From positions 1 to 64,000 of the forward strand of contig JAUXNG010000027.1 of the NCBI GenBank assembly GCA_030682835.1: a stretch of 64,000 nucleotides of DNA. Reading direction: 5' to 3'. A program made the translations under genes and the position numbers. Each line of letters begins with the position of its first letter. Positions within the stretch are counted from its first letter, which is position 1. Positions 34,126 to 42,805 of this stretch are shown piece after piece. The DNA comes from Hydrogenophaga sp. Its GTDB lineage: Bacteria > Pseudomonadota > Gammaproteobacteria > Burkholderiales > Burkholderiaceae_C. The notes beneath the pieces were generated by a model. That model was not told the DNA's origin. It saw nothing but the letters and a program-made list of their open reading frames with translations, and ran no database searches.

Positions 34126-35193
34126 TCAGGCGATGCGGCGGCCGCTGGGCTCGTCGAACCAGCTGACGTGTGCGCTCTGGATGCCCAGGCCCACGCGCTG
34201 GCCGGGGTTCACGCGCACCTGCGGTGCGGTGCGCACGGTCACGTCGCCGGCGCCGGTCTTGATGACCACGAAGGTGTCGGCCCCGGTGGGCTCCACCACG
34301 CTGACCTCGCCGCGCCAAGGCGCGCTGTCGTCCAGCACGATGTGCTCGGGGCGCAGGCCCATCAGCGTCGACTGGCCGGTGCTCACCGGGCAGGCCAGCG
34401 GCAGGTCGGCGCCGGCGATGCCGAAGCCTGCACCGTCCAGCGCGCGCCCGGCGATCAGGTTCATGGTGGGCGAGCCGATGAAGGTGGCCACGTAGGTGTT
34501 GGCCGGGCGGTTGTAGATGTCGTCGGGCGTGCCGAGCTGCTGCAGCACGCCGTCTTTCATGACCGCGATGCGGCTGCCCAGCGTCATGGCCTCGATCTGG
34601 TCGTGCGTGACGTACACGCTGGTGATGCCGCTGGCCTGGTGCAGGCGCTTGATTTCGGCGCGCATCTCCACGCGCAGCTTGGCGTCGAGGTTGGACAAGG
34701 GTTCGTCAAACAGGAACAGCTGCGGCTGGCGCGCCAGCGCCCGGCCCATGGCGACGCGCTGGCGCTGCCCGCCCGAGAGCTGGCTGGGCCGGCGGTCCAG
34801 CAGGTGCTCGATCTGCAGCATGGCGGCCACCTCGTCGATGCGCTTCTTGCGATCGGCCTTGGGCACCTTGCGCATCTCCAGCGCGAAGCCGATGTTGTCG
34901 GCCACGCTCATGGTGGGGTAGAGCGCGTAGCTCTGGAACACCATGGCAATGTCGCGCTGCGCCGGGGCCACGCCCACCACGTTGCGCCCACCGATCTGGA
35001 TCGCGCCTTCGGTGGGTTCTTCCAGCCCGGCGATGATGCTCAGCAGGGTGGACTTGCCGCAGCCCGAGGGGCCGACGAGGATGAGGAATTCGCCCGGTGC
35101 CACGGCGATGTCGATCTTCTTCAAGACCTCTACCGCCTGTTCGCCCTTGCCGAAACACTTGCGCACGCCCTGGATGTCGAGTGCTGAAGCCAT
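34126..35193 (-). CDS. Sugar ABC transporter ATPase (MalK/UgpC type)
   Basis: A 355-residue protein with Walker A GPSGCGKST, signature LSGGQRQRVAMGRALA, Walker B LFLFDEPLSNLDAKLR and a C-terminal TOBE/OB regulatory domain (about 240-355, including MGLRPEHIVL), the MalK/UgpC layout. It powers the two permeases encoded upstream. The gene is last in the minus-strand operon binding protein-permease-permease-ATPase. Confidence 0.94.
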   Translation of the reverse strand: MASALDIQGVRKCFGKGEQAVEVLKKIDIAVAPGEFLILVGPSGCGKSTLLSIIAGLEEPTEGAIQIGGRNVVGVAPAQRDIAMVFQSYALYPTMSVADNIGFALEMRKVPKADRKKRIDEVAAMLQIEHLLDRRPSQLSGGQRQRVAMGRALARQPQLFLFDEPLSNLDAKLRVEMRAEIKRLHQASGITSVYVTHDQIEAMTLGSRIAVMKDGVLQQLGTPDDIYNRPANTYVATFIGSPTMNLIAGRALDGAGFGIAGADLPLACPVSTGQSTLMGLRPEHIVLDDSAPWRGEVSVVEPTGADTFVVIKTGAGDVTVRTAPQVRVNPGQRVGLGIQSAHVSWFDEPSGRRIA

Positions 35194-35228
35194 GTTGAGT
35201 CCTGTCGAATGGGGAATGAGAAAGGCGG

Positions 35229-36143
35229 TCAGCCCTTGACGGCGCCGGCGGTGAGGCCGCGCACGAAGTAGCGCCCGGCGAACACATAGACCAGCACGGT
35301 GGGCAGCGCGGCAATGAGGGCGGCGGCCATGTCCACGTTGTAGGACTTGACGCTGCTGGTGGTGTTGGCCAGGTTGTTCAGGCCCACGGTGACCGGCTTG
35401 GAGTCGGCGCCGCTGAAGGCCACGCCGAACAGGAAGTCGTTCCAGATCTGGGTGAACTGCCAGATCAGCGTGACCATGATGATGGGCGTGGACATGGGCA
35501 GGATGATGCGCAGGAAAATCTGCCAGAAGCCTGCGCCATCGAGCCGCGCAGCCTGAAGCAGTTCACCCGGCACGCCGGCGTAGTAGTTGCGGAAGAACAG
35601 CGTGGTGCTGGGCAGGCCGGCCAGGCAGTGCACCAGGATGAGCCCGCCGATGCTGCTGGAGATGCCCAGCCAGCCCAGCACCTGGCTCATGGGCAGCAGC
35701 ACCACCTGGAAGGGCATGAACACGCCGAACAGCAGCAGGCCGAAGAAGGTTTCGCTGCCGCGGAATTTCCACAGGCTGAGCACGTAGCCGTTGAGCGCGC
35801 CCCAGGCGGTGGAGATCAGCACCGCGGGCAGCGCCATCCACACCGAATTCCAGAAGAAGGGCTGCAGGCCCCGGCAGTCGGCACCGGTGCAGGCGGTCGA
35901 CCAGGCCTCGCCCCAGGCGGAGAAGTTGAGGCTACCCGGCAGGCTCAGCAGGTTGCCGTTGCGGATTTCCTCGGCGTCTTTCAGCGAGGTGGCGAGCATC
36001 ACGTAGAGCGGCGCCAGGAAGAAGGCCGCGCCCACCAGCAGGGTGGCCATGAGCAAAAAGCGCCCGGCGTGGTGCGAGAAGGGCTTCGAGCGCTTCACGG
36101 CACGCGGTGCGGCCAGCGGGGGGGTGAGGGTTTCAGCGGTCAT
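35229..36143 (-). CDS. Sugar ABC transporter permease (MalG type)
   Basis: A 304-residue inner-membrane subunit with six membrane segments. The EAA loop with GVPGELLQAARLDGAGFWQIFLRIILPMS lies near 195-220. The N-terminal ~30 residues are basic and cytoplasmic. It overlaps the MalF-type gene by 11 nt, and the ATPase gene follows 35 nt later. A 45-residue periplasmic loop carries two Cys (STACTGADCRGLQPFF). Confidence 0.93.
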   Translation of the reverse strand: MTAETLTPPLAAPRAVKRSKPFSHHAGRFLLMATLLVGAAFFLAPLYVMLATSLKDAEEIRNGNLLSLPGSLNFSAWGEAWSTACTGADCRGLQPFFWNSVWMALPAVLISTAWGALNGYVLSLWKFRGSETFFGLLLFGVFMPFQVVLLPMSQVLGWLGISSSIGGLILVHCLAGLPSTTLFFRNYYAGVPGELLQAARLDGAGFWQIFLRIILPMSTPIIMVTLIWQFTQIWNDFLFGVAFSGADSKPVTVGLNNLANTTSSVKSYNVDMAAALIAALPTVLVYVFAGRYFVRGLTAGAVKG

Positions 36144-37011
36144 GGGGCTTGCTTCTGAGTTCGCTGTAGAGGTAAGGCACCACGATCGCCGCCACGGTGG
36201 CCAGCATGATGGTGGCGCTGGCGGCGCCCAGGCCGATCTGGCCGCGGCTGAAGCTCATGGCGTACATGAAGGTGGCGGGCACGTCGGTGGCGTAGCCTGG
36301 GCCGCCTGCGGTGAGCGCCATCACCAGGTCGAAGCTCTTGATCGACAGGTGGGCCAGCACCATGAGCGTGGAGAAGAACACCGGTCGCAGCGACGGCAGC
36401 ACGATGCGCCAGTAGATGCGGGGCAGCGAGGCGCCGTCGATCTGCGCAGCCTTGATGATGCTGTCGTCCACGCCGCGCAGGCCGGCGAGGAACAGCGCCA
36501 TGGCAAAGCCGGTGGACTGCCACACGCCGGCAATCACCACGCAGTAGATGGCCAGATCCGACTGCACCAGCCAGTCGAAGGTGAAGCTGGTCCAGCCCAT
36601 GTCCTGCACCAGCTTCTGCAGGCCATCGCTGGGGTTCAGGATCCATTTCCAGGCCGTGCCCGTGACCACGAAGGACAGGGCCATGGGATAGAGGTAGACA
36701 GTGCGGATGAAGCCTTCGGCCCGCACCTTCTGGTCGAGCAGGATGGCCAGGAAGATGCCCAGCGCCATCGACACGCCCACGTAGAGCACGCCAAAGATCG
36801 CCAGGTTCTTCAGGGCGACCCACCAGCGGTCCATTTCCCAGAGCTTTTCATACTGGGCGAGGCCGACGAACTCGTAGTTCGGCAGCATGCGCGAGACCGT
36901 CACGGACAGCACGCCGTTCCACACCATGAAGCCGTAGATGAAGGCCAAGCCCAGCACGAAGGCCGGAGCCAGCACCAGTTTGGGCAGGATGTTGTCGAGG
37001 CTTCGGGCCAT
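36133..37011 (-). CDS. Sugar ABC transporter permease (MalF type)
   Basis: A 292-residue partner permease with six membrane segments. The EAA loop VDDSIIKAAQIDGASLPRIYWRIVLPSLRPVFFS contacts the ATPase. The short form without the large MalF periplasmic domain is typical of glucose and oligosaccharide importers. It lies 31 nt after the binding-protein gene. Confidence 0.93.
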   Translation of the reverse strand: MARSLDNILPKLVLAPAFVLGLAFIYGFMVWNGVLSVTVSRMLPNYEFVGLAQYEKLWEMDRWWVALKNLAIFGVLYVGVSMALGIFLAILLDQKVRAEGFIRTVYLYPMALSFVVTGTAWKWILNPSDGLQKLVQDMGWTSFTFDWLVQSDLAIYCVVIAGVWQSTGFAMALFLAGLRGVDDSIIKAAQIDGASLPRIYWRIVLPSLRPVFFSTLMVLAHLSIKSFDLVMALTAGGPGYATDVPATFMYAMSFSRGQIGLGAASATIMLATVAAIVVPYLYSELRSKPHDR

Positions 37012-37042
37012 GACGGTCTCTCGCGTTCAGCCGCCGGGGCGA

Positions 37043-38290
37043 TCAGTTGGTCTTGGCAGCCGAGGCGATGCGCTTGACGGCATCGGCGACGGTGATCTTG
37101 TCGTCGTTCCAGAACTGGCTCACGGCGTCCTTGATGGCGCCTTCGGCCGCCGGGCTGATGGCCATGCCGTGGGCCACGGAAGGCACCAGGCCGCCAGACT
37201 TGGCGGTATCGACGAAGTCCTTGCTGGAGAGCCGGGCGCAGCCGTCGAACTTATCCATCTTCATGTTCAGGCGCACCGGGATGGACCCCTTGTTCAGGTT
37301 GAAGACTTCCTGGAAGGCCGGGCTCATGATGGCGGCGGCCAGGTCGCCCTGCGCCTTCTGGGCGGCGGCGTCTTTCAGCTTGTACATGGCAAAGGAGTCC
37401 ACGTTGAAGGTGAAGGCGTTCGCGGTGCCGGGGGCGGCTGCGCACAGGAAGTCCTTGCCCGGCGCCTTGCCGGCGGCAATGAATTCACCCTTGGCCCAGT
37501 CGCCCATGAACTGGAAGCCGGCCTTGCCCTGCATCACCATGGCGGTGGCCAGGTTCCAGTCGCGGCCGGGGGCTGCTGGGTCGGTGTAGCCCTTGATGCG
37601 GCGGAAGGTTTCCAGGGACCTGGTCATGGTCGGGCTGGTGAGTGCTTTCTGGTCGAGCTTGACCAGGGCGTCCTGGTAGAACTGCGGGCCGCCGACCCCC
37701 AGCACCACCGACTCGAAAGTGGTGAAGTCCTGCCAGTTCTGGCCACCGTGGGCCACGGCGACCAGTCCGGCCGCCTTGATCTTGTCGGCTGCGGAAAAGA
37801 ACTCGTCGTAGTTCTTGGGCATGGCGGCCACGCCGGCCTTCTTCAGCACCTCGGGGCTGGCCCAGACCCAGTTGACGCGGTGCACGTTGACGGGAGCCGC
37901 CACGTAGCTGCCCTTGTATTTCATGACGCTGGCGACCACGGCGGGCAGCGAGGCGTCCCACTGCTCGGCCTTGGCCACGGCGTCCAGATTGGCCAGCACG
38001 CCTTCGGCGGCCCATTCCTGAATGGCCGGGCCCTTGATCTGGGCGGCAGCGGGCGGGTTGCCCGAGATCACACGGCTCTTGAGCACGGTCATGGCGTTGT
38101 CGCCACCGCCACCGGCCACGGCGAAGTCTTTCCAGGTGTGCCCCTTGGACTGCATCATCTTGCGCAGTTCGGCGGCCGACTTGGCCTCGCCGCCCGAGGT
38201 CCAGTAGTGCAGCACCTCGACTTCGCCGGCAACGGCGCCTGACAGGGCACATGCGGCGAGGGCCGCGCTCAAGAGCTGATTCAGTTTCAT
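37043..38290 (-). CDS. Sugar ABC transporter substrate-binding protein
   Basis: A 415-residue periplasmic protein with a signal peptide cleaved near AVAG (about 22). The mature family-1 solute-binding fold starts EVEVLHYWTSGGEAKSAAEL and contains NVHRVNWVWASPEVLKKAG and GGQNWQDFTTFESVVL, patterns of glucose/mannose-binding proteins. The start is ATG at 38290 after GGAGA. An 18-bp perfect palindrome lies 72-89 nt upstream. With glucokinase encoded next door, glucose is the best guess for the ligand. Confidence 0.92.
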   Translation of the reverse strand: MKLNQLLSAALAACALSGAVAGEVEVLHYWTSGGEAKSAAELRKMMQSKGHTWKDFAVAGGGGDNAMTVLKSRVISGNPPAAAQIKGPAIQEWAAEGVLANLDAVAKAEQWDASLPAVVASVMKYKGSYVAAPVNVHRVNWVWASPEVLKKAGVAAMPKNYDEFFSAADKIKAAGLVAVAHGGQNWQDFTTFESVVLGVGGPQFYQDALVKLDQKALTSPTMTRSLETFRRIKGYTDPAAPGRDWNLATAMVMQGKAGFQFMGDWAKGEFIAAGKAPGKDFLCAAAPGTANAFTFNVDSFAMYKLKDAAAQKAQGDLAAAIMSPAFQEVFNLNKGSIPVRLNMKMDKFDGCARLSSKDFVDTAKSGGLVPSVAHGMAISPAAEGAIKDAVSQFWNDDKITVADAVKRIASAAKTN

Positions 38291-38361
38291 GCTTGTCTCC
38301 GTGATGGGGGCAGGCGCCCCTCGAATGGGACCCGGCGCGGGCTGCGTCGAGTGCATTAATT

Positions 38362-38379
38362 TTTCATTAATTAATGAAA
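38362..38379. promoter_or_regulatory. Perfect 18-bp palindrome upstream of the sugar-binding protein gene
   Basis: TTTCATTAATTAATGAAA is an exact palindrome 72 nt before the start of the binding-protein gene. It lies in the 220-bp gap after glk. It has no central CG, so it is unlike the LacI-type operator before the porin. It is a likely binding site for an unidentified regulator or an AT-rich promoter element. It resembles the AT-rich imperfect palindrome at 2911-2927 only in general form. Confidence 0.55.
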
Positions 38380-38510
38380 CCCAGCATCAGGGAAAACCCG
38401 AAACGAATCCAAAAGTTTAAGAAACGGTGCTCCTTGGAAGGCAACTCTTGGCTCGAACGCCCCCGAGCCGACGGCCAGGCGCCGGCGTTCGACGCCTGCC
38501 GAATGCACGA

Positions 38511-39488
38511 TCAGCGCCCGTTCAGCGCCCGTGCCGCGCCCAGCAGGGCCGGTGATTGCGGGGAGGTGATGACCCACACCGGCAGCGCGGCCAGGTAGGA
38601 CTGGAAGCGGCCCTTGGCTTCGAAGCGCTCGCGGAACGGTGACGTATCAAACCAGATACCCAGGCGCGGCACGATACCCCCGCCCACGTACACGCCGCCG
38701 CGTGCGCCCAGGGTGAGCGCCAGGTTGCCGGCCACCGAGCCCAGCTGGGCACACAGCAGGTTCAGCGCTTCCAGCGCCTGCGGATGACCGGCCTGCAGGG
38801 CGGCGTCGCTCACCTCGGCGGCCGTGGCCGCCTGCGCCGTGACACCATCGGCCTCGCACAGCAGCTGAAAACTGTCCACCAGCCCCTGCCCGCTGCACAC
38901 GCGTTCGGCCGAGGCATGGCCGTAGCGGCGCACCAGACCGTCCATGACCAGGCGCTCGCGCACCGTGGCGGCGGGCAGCGTGACATGACCGCCCTCACCT
39001 TCCAGCGGCACCCAGCCCCCGAAACCGTCGGGCACCAAACCCGAGACGCCCAGCCCGGTGCCCGCGCCCACGAGACCGATGGCCGCATCGGCCTGGGCCA
39101 CCCCGCCGCCGACGCGGCGCAGCTCGTGTCCGGGTACGTCGGGCAGCGCCAGCGCCAGCGCCGTGAAGTCGTTGAGCAGGCGCAGCGTGGCGAAGCCGAA
39201 CTCCGCCTTCACCGCCGGCTGGGAGAAGGCCCAGTGGTGGTTGGTCATGCGGATCTGGTCGCCGGTGATCGGGTTGGCGATGGCAATGGCCGCCGCCCCC
39301 GGGGCCGGGCGGCCCAGGTCGGCCAGGTAGCGGTGGATGGCCTGCTGCAGCGTGGGGAAGTCGGCGCCGAGCAGCACGCGGATGTCGGTGAGGGGCGCGC
39401 CCGCGCATTCCTGCCAGGCGAAGCGGGCATTGGTACCGCCAATGTCAGCCAGCAGGCGGGGGCAAGGTGGGGAAGCGGTGGGATTCAT
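38511..39488 (-). CDS. glk: Glucokinase
   Basis: Phosphorylates glucose with ATP. The 325-residue protein has the N-terminal phosphate motif ADIGGTNARFAW, a substrate region with LLNDFTALALALP, GAGTGLGVSGLVPDG and EGEGGHVTLP, and the late GGGIVPRLG adenosine-site motif, as in the hexokinase-like Glk family. It lies between the porin and the ABC genes on the same strand, so imported glucose is phosphorylated by a product of the same cluster. The porin terminator precedes it. Confidence 0.93.
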   Translation of the reverse strand: MNPTASPPCPRLLADIGGTNARFAWQECAGAPLTDIRVLLGADFPTLQQAIHRYLADLGRPAPGAAAIAIANPITGDQIRMTNHHWAFSQPAVKAEFGFATLRLLNDFTALALALPDVPGHELRRVGGGVAQADAAIGLVGAGTGLGVSGLVPDGFGGWVPLEGEGGHVTLPAATVRERLVMDGLVRRYGHASAERVCSGQGLVDSFQLLCEADGVTAQAATAAEVSDAALQAGHPQALEALNLLCAQLGSVAGNLALTLGARGGVYVGGGIVPRLGIWFDTSPFRERFEAKGRFQSYLAALPVWVITSPQSPALLGAARALNGR

Positions 39489-39547
39489 GGTGGGTGAGGC
39501 TACAACAGGTCGGGCGCGGAGCCACCGGCGCGAGCGGTCGATCGCGC

Positions 39548-39583
39548 AAAAAAGGGGGTGGTCGGCTGGAACCGGCCACCCCC
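39548..39583 (-). terminator. Intrinsic terminator after the porin gene
   Basis: On the minus strand CCACCCCC-type arms pair: GGGGGTGGCCGG (39583-39572) with CCGACCACCCCC (39565-39554), one mismatch, over a 6-nt loop, then TTTTTT (39553-39548). It ends the porin transcript before glk. Confidence 0.8.
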
Positions 39584-39622
39584 GAACGCACGAGGCGAAA
39601 CCCTGAAAAAATCGCTGTCGCG

Positions 39623-40540
39623 TCAGAACGCGTAGTTGATGCGCACGCGTGCCGCCAGCTGGTCCTTGGTGCCCGTGCCGCCCTTGGAAAGACTCAGCGC
39701 CGGTGTGATGGCAGCGCCCTTCACGCTCATCAGCGGCAGGCTGTAAGCAGCGTAGACGGTGGTGGCCTTGTCGGCGGACGTGGCGCCTTTGCCCACGATC
39801 AGGCCGATGCCGGCTGGGCCCATGGTGGCGTTCAGGCCAAAGCTCTTGTCGTCTTCTTTCTTGGCGAAGTTGGCGTTGACGTAGGTGTCGCTGCTGACCT
39901 GGTAGCCGGCCGACAGGGCGATGCCGGTTTCGCTGCCACCTGTGGCGCCCACGGTCTTCACGGATTCCAGACCGGCGCGCAGCGTCAGAGGGCCGGTGGT
40001 GTACGTCACGCCAGGACGGGAGCCCTTGGACTCACCCGCCTCTTTGCTGAACACCAGACCCAGTTCCACACGCATGCCGGGCGCGGCGTTCAGGCCCAGC
40101 GCGCCGTGGAACACGTCGCTGCCTTTGCGGCCGCGCAGCAGATTGCCCTGGTAGGGCACATAACCGGCGAACTCGAGCACGGTGTCCTTGGCGACAGGGA
40201 ACAGGTCCATGGCTTCGAAGCGACCCAGCTTCACGTCGGCGGCGGCATTGCCGGCCTGCACCCAGAAGTCGTCCACGCCGGTCTTGCCGTCTTTCTTCAG
40301 CAACAGGCTGGCGCGGCCAGCCACGAAGTTCTCGCCGTTGGTGGCTTTGCCCGAGGCGTTCACCTCCAGGCGCCCGCCGAGCGAGAGGTCGCTGTCCCGG
40401 GCGTTGGTGGCGGGAGCCGACACCTTGTTGGTGTAGGTGGTGTCGAGTTCAAGGTTGGCGTCAAAAGCGACCTGCGCATGGGCCGCGCTGGCACCGGCAA
40501 CCGTGGCCAGCAGGGCAAACGTTTTCAAGGTGGTGTTCAT
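39623..40540 (-). CDS. Outer-membrane porin (probably sugar-related)
   Basis: A 305-residue secreted protein with a signal peptide (MNTTLKTFALLATVAGASAAHAQ, written here in two parts: n-region to residue 10, cleavage after AHA near 22). The beta-barrel strands alternate, and the last residues are RVRINYAF with terminal Phe, a classic outer-membrane export signal. It is smaller than OprB. The start is ATG at 40540 after AGGAGA. A perfect LacI-type operator lies 101 nt upstream, and it neighbours the sugar ABC and glk genes. A role in sugar entry is inferred. Confidence 0.8.
   Translation of the reverse strand: MNTTLKTFALLATVAGASAAHAQVAFDANLELDTTYTNKVSAPATNARDSDLSLGGRLEVNASGKATNGENFVAGRASLLLKKDGKTGVDDFWVQAGNAAADVKLGRFEAMDLFPVAKDTVLEFAGYVPYQGNLLRGRKGSDVFHGALGLNAAPGMRVELGLVFSKEAGESKGSRPGVTYTTGPLTLRAGLESVKTVGATGGSETGIALSAGYQVSSDTYVNANFAKKEDDKSFGLNATMGPAGIGLIVGKGATSADKATTVYAAYSLPLMSVKGAAITPALSLSKGGTGTKDQLAARVRINYAF
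40515..40526. promoter_or_regulatory. Possible auxiliary LacI-type operator inside the porin gene
   Basis: GCAAACGTTTTC matches the core of the operator at 40641-40660 (GCAAACGTTTGC) at 11 of 12 positions and lies in the first codons of the porin gene. The centre-to-centre distance is 130 bp, about 12.4 helical turns, which would allow looping as in lac. It could equally be chance, since the codons read KTF. Confidence 0.25.
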
Positions 40541-40859
40541 CAATGTCTCCTGGGTGGTAGGCGTCGGGTGCGGACAGTCCGCAACCAACGGGTAGACGGC
40601 GGGGCAGAGAGCCCGCGGCCGACCAGACGGATTGAAATCAAAATGCAAACGTTTGCATTTAGGGGTTTACGAGCAACTGGGTTACAAGCTGGTTACGAGA
40701 CACGTCACCTTCTCGAACACATTCGTTCTAAGTGATTGTTTAAAAATGACAATGTGCGACGCGTCGATCGGAATCGACGTCTGAGATCGACCGTTGTATC
40801 AGCGCAACGATGCAATCGATTTCAGCGAGGTGAAAACGATTGCGGCAAGCAAAAGCGGC
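40541..40859. other. Intergenic regulatory region between LacI regulator and porin genes
   Basis: This 319-bp gap has no gene. It contains the porin promoter region with the operator at 40641-40660. Near the regulator's end is an inverted repeat, CAATCGATTTCA (40813-40824) and TGAAAACGATTG (40831-40842), one mismatch, which may be a terminator stem or a second binding site. The rest is AT-richer than the coding DNA. Confidence 0.5.
40641..40660. promoter_or_regulatory. Perfect LacI/GalR-type operator
   Basis: AAATGCAAACGTTTGCATTT is a perfect 20-bp palindrome with the central CG typical of LacI/GalR sites (AAACGTTT). It is 101 nt upstream of the porin start and 200 bp from the LacI-type regulator gene, so that protein is the obvious candidate to bind it. 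Confidence 0.8.
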
Positions 40860-41930
40860 TTAGCGACGGACCGAACTCTCGCGCACGCACAGCTCGGCGG
40901 GCAGCTTCACGGAGGCGGGGTGCAGGCCGTCCAGCCGCTGCGCAAGCAGGTCCACGAGGGCGCGCCCGGCCACGTCCATGGGCTGGCGCACGGTGCTCAG
41001 CGAAGGCTGGGTGTGCGCGGCGATGGGAATGTCGTCATAACCCACCACCTGCAGATCGCCCGGCACGCCAAGCCCGCGCTCGCCGAGGGCGCGGATGAGA
41101 CTGAGCGCCATCAGGTCGCTGCACGCGAAGACGCCGTCGGGCCGGGCGTCGGCGTCCAGCCAGCGATCGACGATCGCGGCCACCTCGGGCACGTCAAAAC
41201 CGACCGCCTCGACCCAGGGCGACGACGCTTCCAGCCCCGCCTGCTGCAGCGCCCGCTGGTAGCCGCGAAAGCGCTGCTCCACCTCGGGGTGCGCGCGGTC
41301 GCCCAGAAAGGCCAGCCGGCGGCAGCCCTGCGCGATGAGGTGGCAGGCGGCTTCATGACCGCCGGCCTCGTTGTCTGTGCCCACCACCGCGTAGTGCCCG
41401 CCGGGCACCTCGGCGCCCCAGACCACCATGGGCACGTCGCGCCGGGCCAGTTCGTTCAAGGCTTCGTGCCAGTGGCACTGCCCGATGAGGATCAGGCCCG
41501 CCACCCGTCCGCTGTCGACCAGCACCGGCAGCTGGGCCTGGCGCTCGGGCCGGTACCGGGCCAGCAGCATGTCGAGCCCGCGCTCGGCCAGGGCATCGGC
41601 CAGGCTGCTGACCAGCGTCATGATGAAGGGGTCGGAGGCGGCCTGCATGGGTCGCTCGGCGTTGTCGAGCAACAGCACGCCCACGGCGCTCAGGTCGCGG
41701 CGGCGCAGGCTCGCCGCGCCCGCATTCACCTGGTAGTTGAGTGACCGCGCCAGCAAGGCAATGCGTTCGCGCGTGGCCGGCTGGATCAGCGGGCTGCCGC
41801 TGAGCGCCCGCGACACGGTGGAAATGGACACGCCGGCCATGCGCGCGAGATCGGCCATCTGCACGCGGGAATGGCGCTTCGGTGTCGTCGGTCCAGGAAC
41901 GGGAGGCTCGGGCTTGAGGGATTCGCTCAT
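40860..41930 (-). CDS. LacI family transcriptional regulator
   Basis: A 356-residue repressor-type protein. The N-terminal helix-turn-helix (about 24-46: MADLARMAGVSISTVSRALSG) and hinge helix (ASLRRRDLSAVGVLL) precede a periplasmic-binding-type sugar domain (about 80-350: IPIAAHTQPSLSTVRQPMDVAG). It is transcribed toward the porin and sugar-uptake genes, with a matching operator between. It probably senses an imported sugar or its phosphate. A ~20-residue Pro-rich extension precedes the HTH. Confidence 0.92.
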   Translation of the reverse strand: MSESLKPEPPVPGPTTPKRHSRVQMADLARMAGVSISTVSRALSGSPLIQPATRERIALLARSLNYQVNAGAASLRRRDLSAVGVLLLDNAERPMQAASDPFIMTLVSSLADALAERGLDMLLARYRPERQAQLPVLVDSGRVAGLILIGQCHWHEALNELARRDVPMVVWGAEVPGGHYAVVGTDNEAGGHEAACHLIAQGCRRLAFLGDRAHPEVEQRFRGYQRALQQAGLEASSPWVEAVGFDVPEVAAIVDRWLDADARPDGVFACSDLMALSLIRALGERGLGVPGDLQVVGYDDIPIAAHTQPSLSTVRQPMDVAGRALVDLLAQRLDGLHPASVKLPAELCVRESSVRR

Positions 41931-41964
41931 GCCCGATTATTGGCCCGGTGCCGGCGCGCCCGCG

Positions 41965-42405
41965 TCAGCCTGCGTGCGATCGCGCCCAGCGCACGATGTC
42001 CGCCGCGCCCATCGCGCCGGGCTGGCGCGCCACTTCGCGCCCGTCCACGAACAGCGCGAGCGTGGGAATGCTGCGGATGCTCAGGCGCGCGCCCAGCTGC
42101 TGTGCCTCTTCGGTGTTGACCTTGGCCAGGCGCATGTGCGGCTCCAGCTGGGCCGCGGCCTGCTCGAAGGCGGGCGCCATCATCCGGCAGGGGCCGCACC
42201 AGGGTGCCCAGAAGTCCACCAGCACGGGCACCTGCGATCGGGCAATGTGTTTGTCAAACGCCGCCTCGTCCAGCGCCACCGGGTGGCCGGTGAACAGGGG
42301 CCGGTGGCATTTGCCACAGTCGGGCGCCTGCGCCAGGCTGGCCTGGGGCAGGCGGTTGGTGGTGTGGCAGTGGGGGCAGACGATGTGCAGGGGATCGTTG
42401 GACAT
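41965..42405 (-). CDS. trxC: Thioredoxin 2
   Basis: A 146-residue zinc-binding thioredoxin. The N-terminal zinc finger has Cys10, Cys13, Cys30 and Cys33 (CPHC and CGKC). The thioredoxin domain follows with active site WC70-G-P-C73 and cis-Pro segment RSIPTLALF. TrxC reduces protein disulfides and resists oxidative stress. Size and layout match E. coli TrxC. Confidence 0.95.
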   Translation of the reverse strand: MSNDPLHIVCPHCHTTNRLPQASLAQAPDCGKCHRPLFTGHPVALDEAAFDKHIARSQVPVLVDFWAPWCGPCRMMAPAFEQAAAQLEPHMRLAKVNTEEAQQLGARLSIRSIPTLALFVDGREVARQPGAMGAADIVRWARSHAG

Positions 42406-42483
42406 GGGGGCTCCGGTTCAGCAATGCCCTTCAGCTGGCGGCTGCGCATCCGATTTCAAGACACCCCGGCGGGTATGCGAACC

Positions 42484-42678
42484 CTAGGCGTACTGGGCGA
42501 TGAGGCTGGCGCCCCAGCTCAGCAAGAGGGTTGTGGTGAAGGGCAGGTACCAGTCGCGGCCGAGGAACCGGAAGCGCACGTCGCCCGGCAACTTGCCCAG
42601 GCCCAGCTTGTGCAGGAAGGGCGTGAACCAGCTGATGAGCATCAAGGCCAGGAAGATGACGATCATCCAGCGGATCAT
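42484..42678 (-). CDS. DUF2905 small membrane protein
   Basis: A 64-residue protein with two hydrophobic segments (about 1-22 and 45-62). A conserved middle section reads LPGDVRFRFLGRDWYLPFTTTLLLS, diagnostic of DUF2905. The role is unknown. It stands between trxC and the MidA-like gene. Confidence 0.8.
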   Translation of the reverse strand: MIRWMIVIFLALMLISWFTPFLHKLGLGKLPGDVRFRFLGRDWYLPFTTTLLLSWGASLIAQYA

Positions 42679-42756
42679 GGGCGTGCTCCCGTTCGCTTCG
42701 CCAAAGAAGGGCGCGGCTCAGAGGTGCTGCGGAACCGGCTCTGCCGGGCCGCTGGC

Positions 42757-42795
42757 GCCGCCCCCTGGAGGGGGGCGCGTGAAGCGCTGCGGGGG
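42757..42795. repeat. Diverged copy of the 32203/32336 repeat
   Basis: The stretch GCCGCCCCCTGGAGGGGGGC followed by GCGTGAAGCGCTGCGGGGG is an inverted, diverged copy of the sequences at 32203-32240 and 32336-32358. It also folds as CCCCCTGGAGGGGG. It lies between the DUF2905 and MidA-like genes. Confidence 0.5.
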
Positions 42796-42805
42796 TGCCT
42801 CATGT

